This document shows, one piece after another, positions 15,652 to 23,598 of a stretch of DNA of 40,951 nucleotides. The notes under the pieces were generated by a model. That model saw only the letters and a program-made list of their open reading frames with translations, was not told where the DNA came from and ran no database searches. Within the stretch, counting starts at the first letter, position 1, and every line of letters begins with the position of its first letter. The stretch comes from Candidatus Hermodarchaeum yapensis (GTDB taxonomy: Archaea > Asgardarchaeota > Hermodarchaeia > Hermodarchaeales > Hermodarchaeaceae), in contig JAEOSK010000001.1 of NCBI GenBank assembly GCA_016840405.1, positions 1 through 40,951 on the forward strand. The letters run 5' to 3'. The translations under genes were made by a program, and so were the position numbers.

Positions 15652-16416
15652 ATGAAGAATCAACCGTCTTCGATTTTGTTTCCTCAAATGCCGAAATCTC
15701 TGCTAATCTCGATAACGGCATTGATGGCTGCCCTTGTTGCTGTATTGACCATGGCATTCCAAGTTTATGTTCCCGCGACAACGGGCTATTTTAACTTGGG
15801 TGAGGTCGGGGTCTTTATCTCCGCCATCTTATTTGGACCGATAGTCGGAGCCGTAGCCGGTGGTGTCGGTTCAATGGTTGCTGACATTGCGACAGGCTTT
15901 GTGCAATATGCTTTCGCTACTCTGTTGATTAAGGGTCTGGAAGGGTTTGTGGTTGGTTACTTTAGCTTCGCCTTTCGAGATCGATTGGCGCCAAAACAAT
16001 TGAGATATCTTGGAATCGGGCTAGGTTTTGGGCTAGCGTTTTGTGTCATCCTCATTGGAGTCTTTCGGTTTAGTGGTGAATTGCAATTAATAGGAGGCCC
16101 TGAAGTGCCTTGGTGGGAGATTCCCCTCTTTCTCCCCTCATGGGTCTGGTTCCTCCTAGGAATTTTTCTTGGATCTATGACTGTTTTCATAACCTTAAGG
16201 TTTGAACCACAGGCAGCATGGAATGTAATGGTGATTTTATTCGGTGGGGGACTAATGATAACAGGTTACTTCCTCTATGAGTTTTTCATCTTCCAATATG
16301 CCGCCATTGCGGAATTACCCTTTAACGTCATGCAGGTAATTATTGGAATAACCATTGCACTTCCCATAACTGAACGTCTATTAAGAACTATGAAGAATTC
16401 AGAATGGATTGATTAA
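15652..16416 (+). CDS. ECF-type transporter S component, substrate unknown
   Basis: A six-segment membrane protein of the energy-coupling-factor substrate-binding (S) subunit type. The N-terminal half is diagnostic: an ALMAALVAVLTMAFQVYVPA helix, then GYFNLGEVGVFISAILFGPI, GAVAGGVGSMVADIATGFVQ and LLIKGLEGFVVGYFSF, matching the PF12822/PF07155-like S-component layout. Such subunits bind a vitamin or its precursor and work with EcfA/EcfA'/EcfT, none of which is in the window, so the energising module must be encoded elsewhere. Possible starts are GTG 15643, GTG 15649 and ATG 15652; the ATG is used (254 residues). No riboswitch-like structure was seen upstream, so substrate cannot be guessed. 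The proximity to CoA genes makes pantothenate conceivable but unproven. Confidence 0.75.
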   Translation: MKNQPSSILFPQMPKSLLISITALMAALVAVLTMAFQVYVPATTGYFNLGEVGVFISAILFGPIVGAVAGGVGSMVADIATGFVQYAFATLLIKGLEGFVVGYFSFAFRDRLAPKQLRYLGIGLGFGLAFCVILIGVFRFSGELQLIGGPEVPWWEIPLFLPSWVWFLLGIFLGSMTVFITLRFEPQAAWNVMVILFGGGLMITGYFLYEFFIFQYAAIAELPFNVMQVIIGITIALPITERLLRTMKNSEWID

Positions 16417-16492
16417 ACCTGAGGGTAGGCGCAGGTTTTTAGCGGTGTGAATTAAGTTTTATTTCGATATCGCACTATATTCCGTGTTGCAT

Positions 16493-16888
16493 ATGACTGA
16501 ACCCGAACTGCCCGAAGATCCCATGGAAGCCATCATGCAAATTCTCCGGGAAGCTGAACAAAGTGTAGATGGCGTCCAGGGTGTGGCAGTAGTCTCAACG
16601 GACGGACTCCCGATGGCAAGTGCCGTTGATACAAAAATGGGTGAAGCAGAGCTTGCAGCTTTGGCTTCCTCGATGCTTTCTATCGGTTCGACTGCAATGG
16701 ATAATCTCAAGAAAGGCGAACTAGATAGCATCTATGTCAAATGCGATAAAGGGTACATATTGCTCCGATACAGTGGACCCTTAGCGGTTGTGCTTTTTAT
16801 CACTGAAGAAAATGCGCGATTAGGTCCACTTTTACTTGAATTAAAACGTACAGCTGCACGTCTTGAAGAGATGCTTGGATTCGGTTAG
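16493..16888 (+). CDS. Roadblock/LC7 domain protein
   Basis: A stand-alone roadblock/LC7 domain of 131 residues. The order is an N-terminal acidic helix (MEAIMQILREAEQSVDG), strand VQGVAVVSTDGLPMAS, helix AELAALASSMLSIGSTAMDN, strands IYVKCDKGYILLRYSG and LAVVLFITEE, and final helix LGPLLLELKRTAARLEEML. In bacteria and eukaryotes these small proteins pair with Ras-like GTPases as subunits or activators (MglB, Ragulator and dynein light-chain types). Asgard archaea carry many of them. No GTPase gene of that kind is adjacent. The start is put at ATG 16493; an in-frame GTG at 16484 would add three residues. Confidence 0.85.
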   Translation: MTEPELPEDPMEAIMQILREAEQSVDGVQGVAVVSTDGLPMASAVDTKMGEAELAALASSMLSIGSTAMDNLKKGELDSIYVKCDKGYILLRYSGPLAVVLFITEENARLGPLLLELKRTAARLEEMLGFG

Positions 16889-16903
16889 AAGTTCCGTGTC
16901 TTT

Positions 16904-17671
16904 TTAGAATCCTAAATGTTTGATGATTTCATCAACACCAATATCTTTCCGGATGCTTGTTTGGAATACAACAAGATTGGAATTGATTTCCTTCGCATCC
17001 CGCTCAAGTTGGTCTACATCGACTTCCATGACCTCAGCTAAGTCAATTTTGTTGATGACAAGAATATCAGCTTCGTGAAACATCACTGGATGTTTTTGAA
17101 TCATCCACGGTCCCTCAGTAACACTAACCACGACAAGTCGAAGATGACTGCCCAGAGGAAAGTCAGCAGGGCATATGAGATTCCCCACATTTTCGATAAT
17201 GATAATCTTGACGGAATCAATGTCAACAGACTGCAAGGCTTTTTGAATTAATTTTGCATCGAGATGACATTCTACACCGGTATTGACTTGAATGGTTTGA
17301 ACTCCGTGTTTTGCAATCCTGTCAGCGTCGATTGTTGTGGTAACATCACCGGCAATTACCAGTATTTCTTTTCGCCGAGAGGCTATTTTTTGAGAAATTG
17401 CTTCTATAAGGGAGGTCTTGCCCGATCCAACACTACCTAAGATATTGATGGTCTTGATACCGTGTTTTTCGAAAAACTCTAAATTCTCTCTTGCTAAGGC
17501 TTTGTTTCGTTCCATGAAGTTTTCTTCTAGTTTTATCTCGACGGTTCCAGAACTTGGAGAATGTGTATGCCCGTGATGACCCCCTGAATGATCGTGGTGG
17601 TGTTCTCCCTCATCAGGTGTAATCACGATACGTTTTTTCTCTTTGTTTTTTGGTGTCAAAGGATTACCCAC
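16904..17671 (-). CDS. hypB: HypB, nickel-inserting hydrogenase maturation GTPase
   Basis: A 255-residue SIMIBI-class GTPase that delivers nickel to [NiFe]-hydrogenase or another nickel enzyme. A His-rich metal-binding stretch lies at residues 24-37 (HHHDHSGGHHGHTH). The P-loop GSVGSGKTS is at 79-87, the VIAGDVTTTIDADRI switch region follows, and VNTGVECHLDAKLI carries the Cys-His pair that binds metal at the dimer interface. GNLICPADF and VINKIDLAE complete the guanine-binding set. The start is GTG at 17671. No hydrogenase structural gene, HypA or other hyp gene is in the window apart from a HypE-like protein lacking the functional tail, so the recipient enzyme is unknown. It is convergent with the roadblock gene. 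Confidence 0.93.
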   Translation of the reverse strand: MGNPLTPKNKEKKRIVITPDEGEHHHDHSGGHHGHTHSPSSGTVEIKLEENFMERNKALARENLEFFEKHGIKTINILGSVGSGKTSLIEAISQKIASRRKEILVIAGDVTTTIDADRIAKHGVQTIQVNTGVECHLDAKLIQKALQSVDIDSVKIIIIENVGNLICPADFPLGSHLRLVVVSVTEGPWMIQKHPVMFHEADILVINKIDLAEVMEVDVDQLERDAKEINSNLVVFQTSIRKDIGVDEIIKHLGF

Positions 17672-17760
17672 CAGTACTTGGGCAATTCATATCCAGTCTT
17701 TTGAATTCTTCCATCATTCTATTGGTTTGGAAATAAAGCGACTCAATTGTAATTTTTTCA

Positions 17761-17800
17761 AGATATATAGAACATCAACCATAATTGATGGGGAAGGAGG
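17761..17800 (+). promoter_or_regulatory. TATA box, inverted repeat and strong Shine-Dalgarno
   Basis: A TATA box (agatatatag, 17761-17770) is followed at once by an inverted repeat with 6-bp arms CATCAA (17773-17778) and TTGATG (17785-17790). Then comes GGAAGGAGG (about 17792-17800), an unusually complete ribosome-binding site seven bases before the GTG at 17808. The palindrome sits where transcription would start, a typical place for a repressor to bind. The Shine-Dalgarno fixes the gene start and rejects the longer open frame that would run into hypB. Confidence 0.6.
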
Positions 17801-17807
17801 TATTTCG

Positions 17808-18605
17808 GTGCAGGCGTTACATATTACCGAAACTCGAGCCATTGTACCGGTTACTCGTAAACTTACACAACTAAGATTTACGCTCGAAGATCTAGTTGGT
17901 CCAGTCTTGGAAGGTGAGGAAGAATCCGGGCCTACCGGAGCACCTCGAGGACGTTTAAGCAATCGTCGCATAGGACAACTAATTCCAAATGCCGTTTTAC
18001 AATGTCAAAAAGCTTCCTCGGAATTTATCGAGTTAACCTTGACATATGACCGTACAGTAAAGGTTCCTGAATATATTGCGCGAGAGCGCCGATATAGGAC
18101 GTTAACATATTCAGCGAGTGCTGATATCCTTTGGCGACCTGAAACGGGATTCTGTTTCATTATGGACATTCCACGGCGTGCAGTAAAAGCTACAACCTGG
18201 ATATTATCTGCTGCTGTACTTGGGTATCCAGGCCGATTATCAAGTTATGATGTAGATCGTACTCAAATGCGCAAAGTAATCAGTTTCCTGACAAGCATGT
18301 CGCGAGGAGGTCCTGGCGAACTTGTGCGTGCGGTTTTTCGAGAAATTGAACTCAATGGAAACTATTTTGATGAGTTAAATATCCGCGCTCGAGATTTGAA
18401 CAAAATGGATCTATACAAAGAAGTGCAAAAGGGTGCTGGGCATATTCATGCCATCAGTTTTGTTACTCCTATTATCGATGGTGTCGGGCGTCCCTTGGTT
18501 TGTCGAATGGACTCAACAGGTGCAATTCAAATTTATTCGCAGCGGCTTCCCAATGATTCCTTACGCGCTCTTCTTCTTTGGCTAGAGGAAATGTTTGCGA
18601 AGTAA
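17808..18605 (+). CDS. Conserved-looking soluble protein of unknown function
   Basis: A 265-residue protein that I do not recognise. The open frame reaches back to 17643, but the first 55 codons look non-coding and overlap hypB. The GTG at 17808 has an excellent ribosome-binding site, so it is taken as the start. The N-terminal region is beta-rich and contains ETRAIVPVTRKLTQLRFTLE. The middle has LTLTYDRTVKVPEYIARERR and ILWRPETGFCFIMDIPRRA. The C-terminal part (RPLVCRMDSTGAIQIYSQRL followed by LRALLLWLEEMFAK) is again alpha/beta. There are no membrane segments or cysteine clusters. It is transcribed alone, with its own promoter and a likely operator. Confidence 0.72.
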   Translation: MQALHITETRAIVPVTRKLTQLRFTLEDLVGPVLEGEEESGPTGAPRGRLSNRRIGQLIPNAVLQCQKASSEFIELTLTYDRTVKVPEYIARERRYRTLTYSASADILWRPETGFCFIMDIPRRAVKATTWILSAAVLGYPGRLSSYDVDRTQMRKVISFLTSMSRGGPGELVRAVFREIELNGNYFDELNIRARDLNKMDLYKEVQKGAGHIHAISFVTPIIDGVGRPLVCRMDSTGAIQIYSQRLPNDSLRALLLWLEEMFAK

Positions 18606-18696
18606 ACTAAGGTCGTTATCCCAAACGCGTGGTTTCCACTAAGCTTATTTGTGCCTGTTCAGAGTTAGGGATATCGCTACTTGAGGTTCGTCATCA

Positions 18697-19587
18697 ATGG
18701 TTCTTGTAACCAGTGGAAGTCCATCAAAAACCCTTGCCTGGAAAGTTGCGCAGCAACTTAATACCAAGTTCTTTGACACCGAAGTCAAACGGTTTCCCGA
18801 TGGTGAAACCTACGTTAGAATTCTTGGTGAAGTTGCGAAAGAAGAAGTAGTCGTCGTTCAATCGTTGGGGCATCAACCCAATCATTATCTGGTTGAACTT
18901 TTTCTCATACTTGATGCGCTTAAAGACTTGAAAGCAAAACGGGTCATTACAGTCTTGCCCTATTTCGCTTATGCCCGGCAGGATGAACGGTTCAAACCTG
19001 GAGAGGCTATCAGTCTCAAGACAGTGAGCCGTCTCATTGAAGCGGCTGGAGCCGACCATATTTTCACAATTGATTCACACCGTCATCGTGTCGTTGAACA
19101 GGATGAATTAACTAAAGTACCTCTCGAAGATCTAACTGCAATGGCTGAGCTTGCAGAACATGTGAACTCAAAGTATGAATTGACCAATCCCGCGGTTATT
19201 GGCCCTGACTCGGAAGCAGGGGCATGGGCAAAAATTGCCGCTGACGCACTCTCTGTAGATTATGACGCCCTCGAAAAGAAACGGTTCGACGCTGAAACCG
19301 TTGAAATCAAACCCCGCCACCTCGATCTGAAGGGACGCGATGTGTTAATTGTTGATGACATCATCAGCACTGGGAATACCATCATCAAAGCAATTGATGT
19401 TTTGAAGAAAAATGGAGTCAAAGATATCTACGTCGCATGTACACATCCCCTCCTTGTGCTAAATGCCTTGGTCCGAATCTATCAAGCCGGCGCGCTAGAT
19501 GTGGTTGGTACAGATACTGTGAGTTCAGTGATTAGCCAAGTATCAGTCGCGCCAGTCATTGCAAACGCCATTAATAAAATCAAATAA
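18697..19587 (+). CDS. prs: Ribose-phosphate pyrophosphokinase (PRPP synthetase)
   Basis: Transfers pyrophosphate from ATP to ribose-5-phosphate to make PRPP for nucleotide and related synthesis. The 296-residue protein has the family markers: VKRFPDGETYVRI near the start, the PYFAYARQDERFKPGEAIS ATP/Mg loop, the TIDSHRHRV segment and the PRPP-binding loop DVLIVDDIISTGNTIIKA. Length and the compact N-terminus match the short archaeal type (class III-like) rather than the bacterial allosteric enzyme. The ATG at 18697 is followed directly by the first strand. A small zinc-ribbon gene follows after 14 bases and is probably co-transcribed. Confidence 0.95.
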   Translation: MVLVTSGSPSKTLAWKVAQQLNTKFFDTEVKRFPDGETYVRILGEVAKEEVVVVQSLGHQPNHYLVELFLILDALKDLKAKRVITVLPYFAYARQDERFKPGEAISLKTVSRLIEAAGADHIFTIDSHRHRVVEQDELTKVPLEDLTAMAELAEHVNSKYELTNPAVIGPDSEAGAWAKIAADALSVDYDALEKKRFDAETVEIKPRHLDLKGRDVLIVDDIISTGNTIIKAIDVLKKNGVKDIYVACTHPLLVLNALVRIYQAGALDVVGTDTVSSVISQVSVAPVIANAINKIK

Positions 19588-19601
19588 TCGGAGATAACCA
19601 C

Positions 19602-19883
19602 ATGTCCGCTAAAACACGAAAATTCTGGAAAGCCCTCAAATGCCCTGTGTGTGGGGAACGTGCTGTCTTCTTCGTCACAATGGACGCAGTAAAAGATGCG
19701 ACTCAGTACCCTGTTCCCTTTGAAGTCATTCACGATGACCATAAATTTTTAATTTACCTTGACTCCGGTCTTTTAATTAGCCGAATTGAAGAGGCAAAAC
19801 CCCCAATAGCATCAACAGAAGCGAAGCCAAAGGCAAAATCAAAGCCAAAGGCAAAAACCAAAAAGACTAAAAAAGAGACCTGA
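19602..19883 (+). CDS. Small zinc-ribbon-like protein with basic Lys/Pro/Ala tail
   Basis: A 93-residue protein. The first 65 residues form a small beta domain with one CPVCGE knuckle (residues 14-19), so metal binding would need a second half-site from a partner or from other residues; only one cysteine pair is visible. The last 28 residues are a repetitive basic tail (KPKAKSKPKAKTKKTKKE), typical of proteins that touch RNA or DNA. It follows prs by 14 bases with GGAGAT upstream of the ATG, and is followed by the tRNA gene 15 bases after its stop. Function unknown; an RNA-associated role is a guess from the tail. Confidence 0.7.
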   Translation: MSAKTRKFWKALKCPVCGERAVFFVTMDAVKDATQYPVPFEVIHDDHKFLIYLDSGLLISRIEEAKPPIASTEAKPKAKSKPKAKTKKTKKET

Positions 19884-19898
19884 GACTTTCAACGCTGC

Positions 19899-20024
19899 AG
19901 CCCGGTAGTGTAGACTCCTTCAACAGAGGAGGCACTATGGTCAATCATCCGAGGCTCTGGATTCGCCAATAAATTGCGGTGGAGAAACCTTGGGACCGCG
20001 GTTCGAATCCGCGCCGGGCTACCA
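19899..20024 (+). tRNA. tRNA-Gln(CTG) with two apparent introns, CCA encoded
   Basis: The acceptor strands AGCCCGG (19899-19905) and CCGGGCT (20014-20020) pair fully, followed by A73 and an encoded CCA. The T-arm is CGCGG-TTCGAAT-CCGCG. The anticodon stem is CGAGG/CCTTG with loop CTCTGGA, so the anticodon is CTG (19957-19959), decoding CAG. The loop is interrupted after position 37 by about 26 bases (near 19961-19986), the canonical archaeal intron site. The D-arm is also interrupted: GTGTAG and TGGTCAATCAT are separated by about 24 bases (near 19914-19937) that fold as CTCCT/AGGAG with an outer TAGTG/CACTA helix. Intron borders are approximate to one or two bases. Removing both gives a normal tRNA. 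The archaeal GltX in this window could charge it for amidation. Confidence 0.88.
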
Positions 20025-20050
20025 TTTCCTTTTAGAATTGTTATAGCGGG

Positions 20051-20614
20051 CTATCGGTCGAAGAATGGACTCTTTCCCGTTGCCGCTAAAGGAATACCAA
20101 TGATGATGGTGCTATCTGGCATAAGTTTCATCTGATATGCCCCTACTCCTGCCCGGAAGAAAATCCGATTATCAACATTGTGAATTTGAGCTGTCTTAAC
20201 AGCACTTCCTAAAGCAATTCCCATATCCAGGGCTTTAATGATGCAAGTGGGGCCAGCGAAAAAGAGTCCCTGCTTCCGCCCCTCCTTGAGCATTTTTGCA
20301 CAGGTTTCATACCCACAAGCCCCACAATTTGTACCTAATGGTTTAGGACCTTTCAAGCCGATTAAAACTAACGCCGTACATTTCTCTACATTCTTTGCAT
20401 CACGTGTCCAGTGATCATCAGGGGCTTTGGAGATTTTGTACATTTGTTTAGCAACAGCATCCTTTTCTTTTCCCGTAAGAATCATGGTTTCAATATCATC
20501 AATACCCCTGCCTTTTGGCGCTGTTCGCGCTGCAATGAGCATGAGTTTTGCTACTTCAATCACAGTTTTTGCTTCTTCTTCAGGACCAGTTATTGGCATA
20601 TCAACACCGGTCAT
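20051..20614 (-). CDS. DUF2148 ferredoxin-domain protein
   Basis: A 187-residue protein of the DUF2148 family (COG4739, described as containing a ferredoxin domain). The start has the AKTVIEVAKLMLIAARTAPKG pattern with GRGIDDIETMIL, followed by the cysteine-rich segment GTNCGACGYETC (around residues 96-107) and the later GPTCIIKALDMGIALGSAV. The cysteines in NCGACGYETC and GPTC, with the earlier EKCTAL, could ligate an iron-sulfur cluster. The N-terminal half looks nitroreductase-like in helix pattern. Members are widespread in anaerobes, but no function is established. It is convergent with the tRNA and is preceded by a roughly 190-base spacer shared with the lipoyl operon. Confidence 0.82.
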   Translation of the reverse strand: MTGVDMPITGPEEEAKTVIEVAKLMLIAARTAPKGRGIDDIETMILTGKEKDAVAKQMYKISKAPDDHWTRDAKNVEKCTALVLIGLKGPKPLGTNCGACGYETCAKMLKEGRKQGLFFAGPTCIIKALDMGIALGSAVKTAQIHNVDNRIFFRAGVGAYQMKLMPDSTIIIGIPLAATGKSPFFDR

Positions 20615-20808
20615 CTCAGTACTGACTTGGGATTTTAGTTTTTACTATGAACTGAGATTCTGCCTATACGAAATCTCCACCAAAAATAAAATGAAGAAAA
20701 ATTGCTTTTGCCCAAATATCATAAACCCGAAAGGCTAATTTTCCCTATGGATACTGGCTACATAACAGTCACACCCGTACTAACCACTTCTCCTATGAGG
20801 TAAATCAC

Positions 20809-21807
20809 TTGTCGGAGTTCATTCGTGTATCAGTTGGAACAGCGGCTACACTTGACTTACTCCACTGTAGGCTCGATGCCTTACCAACAACGGCGTACAC
20901 CATGACCTCAACTGAAAATCGATGTAGGGCTAATTGCGCTTTTTGCGCACAAGCCCGAAGCAGTAATGCAAAATCCAATCAACTGTCAAGGATCACTTGG
21001 CCTAAATTTTCTCGCTCCCAAATCATCCGCGCCCTTGAAATGACAAAACAAACGGGACAATTTCAGCGCCTCTGCATCCAAACCCTATATTACCCCAACC
21101 TCATGGAAGACCTCAAACAACTTGTTAAAGAATTCACGCAGCACCTACCCTCCATTCCCATTTCAATAGCTCTACCACCCTTTGAGCTAGATCAAATTCA
21201 ACACCTCTTCAACTTAGGTGTTGATCGTGTCGCAATTTCGCTTGATGCCGCTACTCCGAAACTATTTGAATCGATCAAAGGAAACGGCGTGAAAGGACCA
21301 TTCAGATGGGAACATCATAAAACCGCGCTACAATCCGCCCTTTCAATCTTCGGTGCTGGTCGAACAACGACTCATATCATAATTGGATTGGGAGAAACTG
21401 ATGAACAGGCTATTACGCTCTTCCAAGAATTAACCGATCAAGGAATCACCATTGGTCTTTTTCCCTTTACACCAATTTCTGGTACAGCTTTAGCAGAACA
21501 ACACCGCCCCTCAATTAAGAGGTATCGACGTATCCAACTAACTCATTTCCTAATCCAAAACCAACTAGCACACCTTAGCCAAATGAAATTCAATTCACCA
21601 CAGAAACAGCTTGTGCACATTGATCTTCCAATAGAGGCACTCAGAGAGGTTATTGAATGTGGAACAGCTTTTCAAACCTCTGGGTGCCCATCATGTAATC
21701 GTCCTTTCTTTACCGAAAATCCTGGGGGACCACTTTATAATTATCCGCGCCCTCCAAATGAAACGGAAATCAAAGAAATACGCAACCAATTAGGAGGCTT
21801 ATTCTGA
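20809..21807 (+). CDS. Biotin-synthase-related radical SAM protein, probable archaeal lipoyl synthase component
   Basis: A 332-residue radical SAM enzyme of the biotin-synthase-related group (COG2516-like). The cluster motif is RCRANCAFCAQARSS (CxxxCxxC, residues 38-45), followed by TIM-barrel features such as VDRVAISLDAATPKLFE and HIIIGLGETDEQA. A second cysteine set near the C-terminus (CGTAFQTSGCPSCNRPF) could hold an auxiliary iron-sulfur cluster, as needed for sulfur insertion. It is followed three bases after its stop by lipoate ligase and then by another radical SAM gene. Archaea are known to make lipoyl groups with a two-protein radical SAM synthase (LipS1/LipS2) encoded near an LplA-like ligase, and this context matches. 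Which of the two it is was not decided. TTG start with GAGGT eight bases upstream. Confidence 0.8.
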   Translation: MSEFIRVSVGTAATLDLLHCRLDALPTTAYTMTSTENRCRANCAFCAQARSSNAKSNQLSRITWPKFSRSQIIRALEMTKQTGQFQRLCIQTLYYPNLMEDLKQLVKEFTQHLPSIPISIALPPFELDQIQHLFNLGVDRVAISLDAATPKLFESIKGNGVKGPFRWEHHKTALQSALSIFGAGRTTTHIIIGLGETDEQAITLFQELTDQGITIGLFPFTPISGTALAEQHRPSIKRYRRIQLTHFLIQNQLAHLSQMKFNSPQKQLVHIDLPIEALREVIECGTAFQTSGCPSCNRPFFTENPGGPLYNYPRPPNETEIKEIRNQLGGLF

Positions 21808-21810
21808 ACA

Positions 21811-22608
21811 ATGACTCAACCATGGCGGCTCGTACGAACTGGCATTTTCAACGCCTATGAGAATATGGCTATTGATCATGTATTACTCGACGCGCTACAC
21901 AAAGAAACAGCCGCTAATACGATTCGCTTCTATCGGTGGAATCCTTCGGCGGTCTCAATTGGGCGATTTCAACATCTTGATGATGAGGTAGACGTGGATG
22001 CTTGTCGTACACTCAATATCGATATCGTACGCAGAATGTCAAGCGGTGGCGCGGTATTTCATGATTTTGAAGGAGAGCTAACTTACAGTATTATATGTCG
22101 AACAGACAACACAAAACTACCCACGGATGTTATAGAAACCTACCAATACCTCTGTAATGGTCTACTCAAGGGGCTCAGTCGTCTAGGAGTCCATGCCAAA
22201 TTTTCTTCGGGGTCTGAAAGCTTTTGCCCGAATCTCTTTGTGAAAAAACGGAAAATTTCAGGAAATGCTCAATCACGGCGGGGAAACACCCTTCTACAAC
22301 ATGGAACCATTCTTCGCCAACTTGACCTAACCAAGATGTTTGCTGTGTTAAAGGTCAACAAGGACAAAGCCGATGCGAAGGTAATGGAAAGAGCTGCCCA
22401 ACAATTGACATCGCTCCAACTTGAACTTGGAAAACCACCTGCCTTCGGACAAATTGAAGAGGTACTTATTGAAGGCTTAGCAAACACGTTGCCTGCCCGA
22501 TTCTACGAAGAGGGATTAACCGACGCTGAATTACAATCTGCCCGAAAAATCGCGAAATCCTGGTATGCTAACCCCAAGTGGACACTTCAACGGGGGTTTA
22601 AACCCTGA
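21811..22608 (+). CDS. lplA: Lipoate-protein ligase A family protein
   Basis: A 265-residue ligase or octanoyltransferase of the LplA/LipM superfamily that attaches lipoate or octanoate to the lysine of an E2 or GcvH domain. Motifs seen are NMAIDHVLLDALH near the start, RFYRWNPSAVSIGRFQ, the lipoyl-binding loop RRMSSGGAVFHDFEGELTYS, and KRKISGNAQSRRGNTLLQHG with the catalytic lysine. The C-terminal accessory region (LEIGKPPAF-type, then LIEGLANTLPARF) is present but short. It is sandwiched between two radical SAM genes, with three bases before it and a CTG/TGA overlap after it, so the three products surely act in one pathway: making or transferring the octanoyl substrate and inserting sulfur. 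Confidence 0.9.
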   Translation: MTQPWRLVRTGIFNAYENMAIDHVLLDALHKETAANTIRFYRWNPSAVSIGRFQHLDDEVDVDACRTLNIDIVRRMSSGGAVFHDFEGELTYSIICRTDNTKLPTDVIETYQYLCNGLLKGLSRLGVHAKFSSGSESFCPNLFVKKRKISGNAQSRRGNTLLQHGTILRQLDLTKMFAVLKVNKDKADAKVMERAAQQLTSLQLELGKPPAFGQIEEVLIEGLANTLPARFYEEGLTDAELQSARKIAKSWYANPKWTLQRGFKP

Positions 22609-23564
22609 CCTCCTCACCTCCCAAATCAAAAAACCTAGAACATTGGTTTAACACTCACTCAACAGAACTTGACGATTTATTTGAGCAAGCCCACAGTCTA
22701 ACTAAACAACACTTTGACAATCACATCACCGTCTTCAATCCTGGCTGGCAATTTCCTGCGGTTTCAATAACAGGAAATCAGTGCCAGCTTAACTGCCAAC
22801 ATTGTGGTGGGCACTTTCTCCAACAAATGCATGCCATTACTCGCCCCAATGATCTTCTCACCTTCTGTCAGGATCTAGCTCAACGAAATGGAATGGGCTG
22901 TCTCATTAGTGGTGGATGCGATTCAGATGGCAACATTCCCCTTACTCCTTTTCTTCCGGTTCTCACTGAAATTAAACAAACAACAAAGCTGTTTCTCAAT
23001 GTGCATACTGGATTTCTCACTAACTCAGAGGCAGAACAGCTTGCACGTACAGGGATTGACTGTGCTTCAGTCGACATTGTAGGCGATGAAACCCCACTCC
23101 ACACAATATATGGGTTAAACCACCGCTCAACAACCGATTATGCCACAACCCTACACGCGCTCAAAAATGCCAAATTACCTGTCGCTCCACATATTTGCGT
23201 TGGCCTCAATCATGGCCAACTATCTGGTGAACTGGTCGGGCTCCAACTTATCCATTCAATTTTACAACCCATGGTGCTAGTAATCATTGCCTTAATGCCC
23301 ACTCAGGGAACTCCAATGGCCAACAGCCCTCCCGCTAATCCAGTAGATGTAGCGAGAATCTGTGCAATAAGTCGTCTCCTTTTTCCTGAATGTGAAATTG
23401 CACTTGGGTGCATGCGACCTCGAGGCGCAGTTCGACGAGAATTAGAACAATTGGCTATTCATGCTGGGGTTACCCGTCTTGTGCTTCCTACAAAATCCAC
23501 TATTCAGTATTTACAACATAATGGATACACAATTCGGACTATGAATGCTTGCTGTGTAATGTAA
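22605..23564 (+). CDS. Radical SAM protein, second probable lipoyl synthase component, with CTG start
   Basis: A radical SAM enzyme of the COG1856-like biotin-synthase-homologue group. Its cluster motif NQCQLNCQHCGGHFLQQM (CxxxCxxC) lies upstream of the first in-frame ATG at 22827, so a start there would delete the active site. The frame is open back to a TAA at about 22599-22601 and contains no ATG, GTG or TTG in the added part. The only near-cognate codon at a sensible place is CTG at 22605, overlapping the lplA TGA as CTGA, which gives 319 residues. Later features include CASVDIVGDETPLH, LNHGQLSGE and the closing LGCMRPRGAVRRELE. With the other radical SAM gene and lplA it forms the presumed archaeal LipS1/LipS2 set. 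Sequencing error in a start codon is the alternative. Confidence 0.8.
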   Translation: MTSSPPKSKNLEHWFNTHSTELDDLFEQAHSLTKQHFDNHITVFNPGWQFPAVSITGNQCQLNCQHCGGHFLQQMHAITRPNDLLTFCQDLAQRNGMGCLISGGCDSDGNIPLTPFLPVLTEIKQTTKLFLNVHTGFLTNSEAEQLARTGIDCASVDIVGDETPLHTIYGLNHRSTTDYATTLHALKNAKLPVAPHICVGLNHGQLSGELVGLQLIHSILQPMVLVIIALMPTQGTPMANSPPANPVDVARICAISRLLFPECEIALGCMRPRGAVRRELEQLAIHAGVTRLVLPTKSTIQYLQHNGYTIRTMNACCVM

Positions 23565-23598
23565 TCGGCGATCTGAAAATTTCAAGTAGAAATCTGAG

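Noticed and set aside
17643..17807. N-terminal extension of the unknown protein to 17643
   Set aside because: Overlaps the start of hypB, contains the promoter and operator, and the GTG at 17808 has a far better ribosome-binding site.
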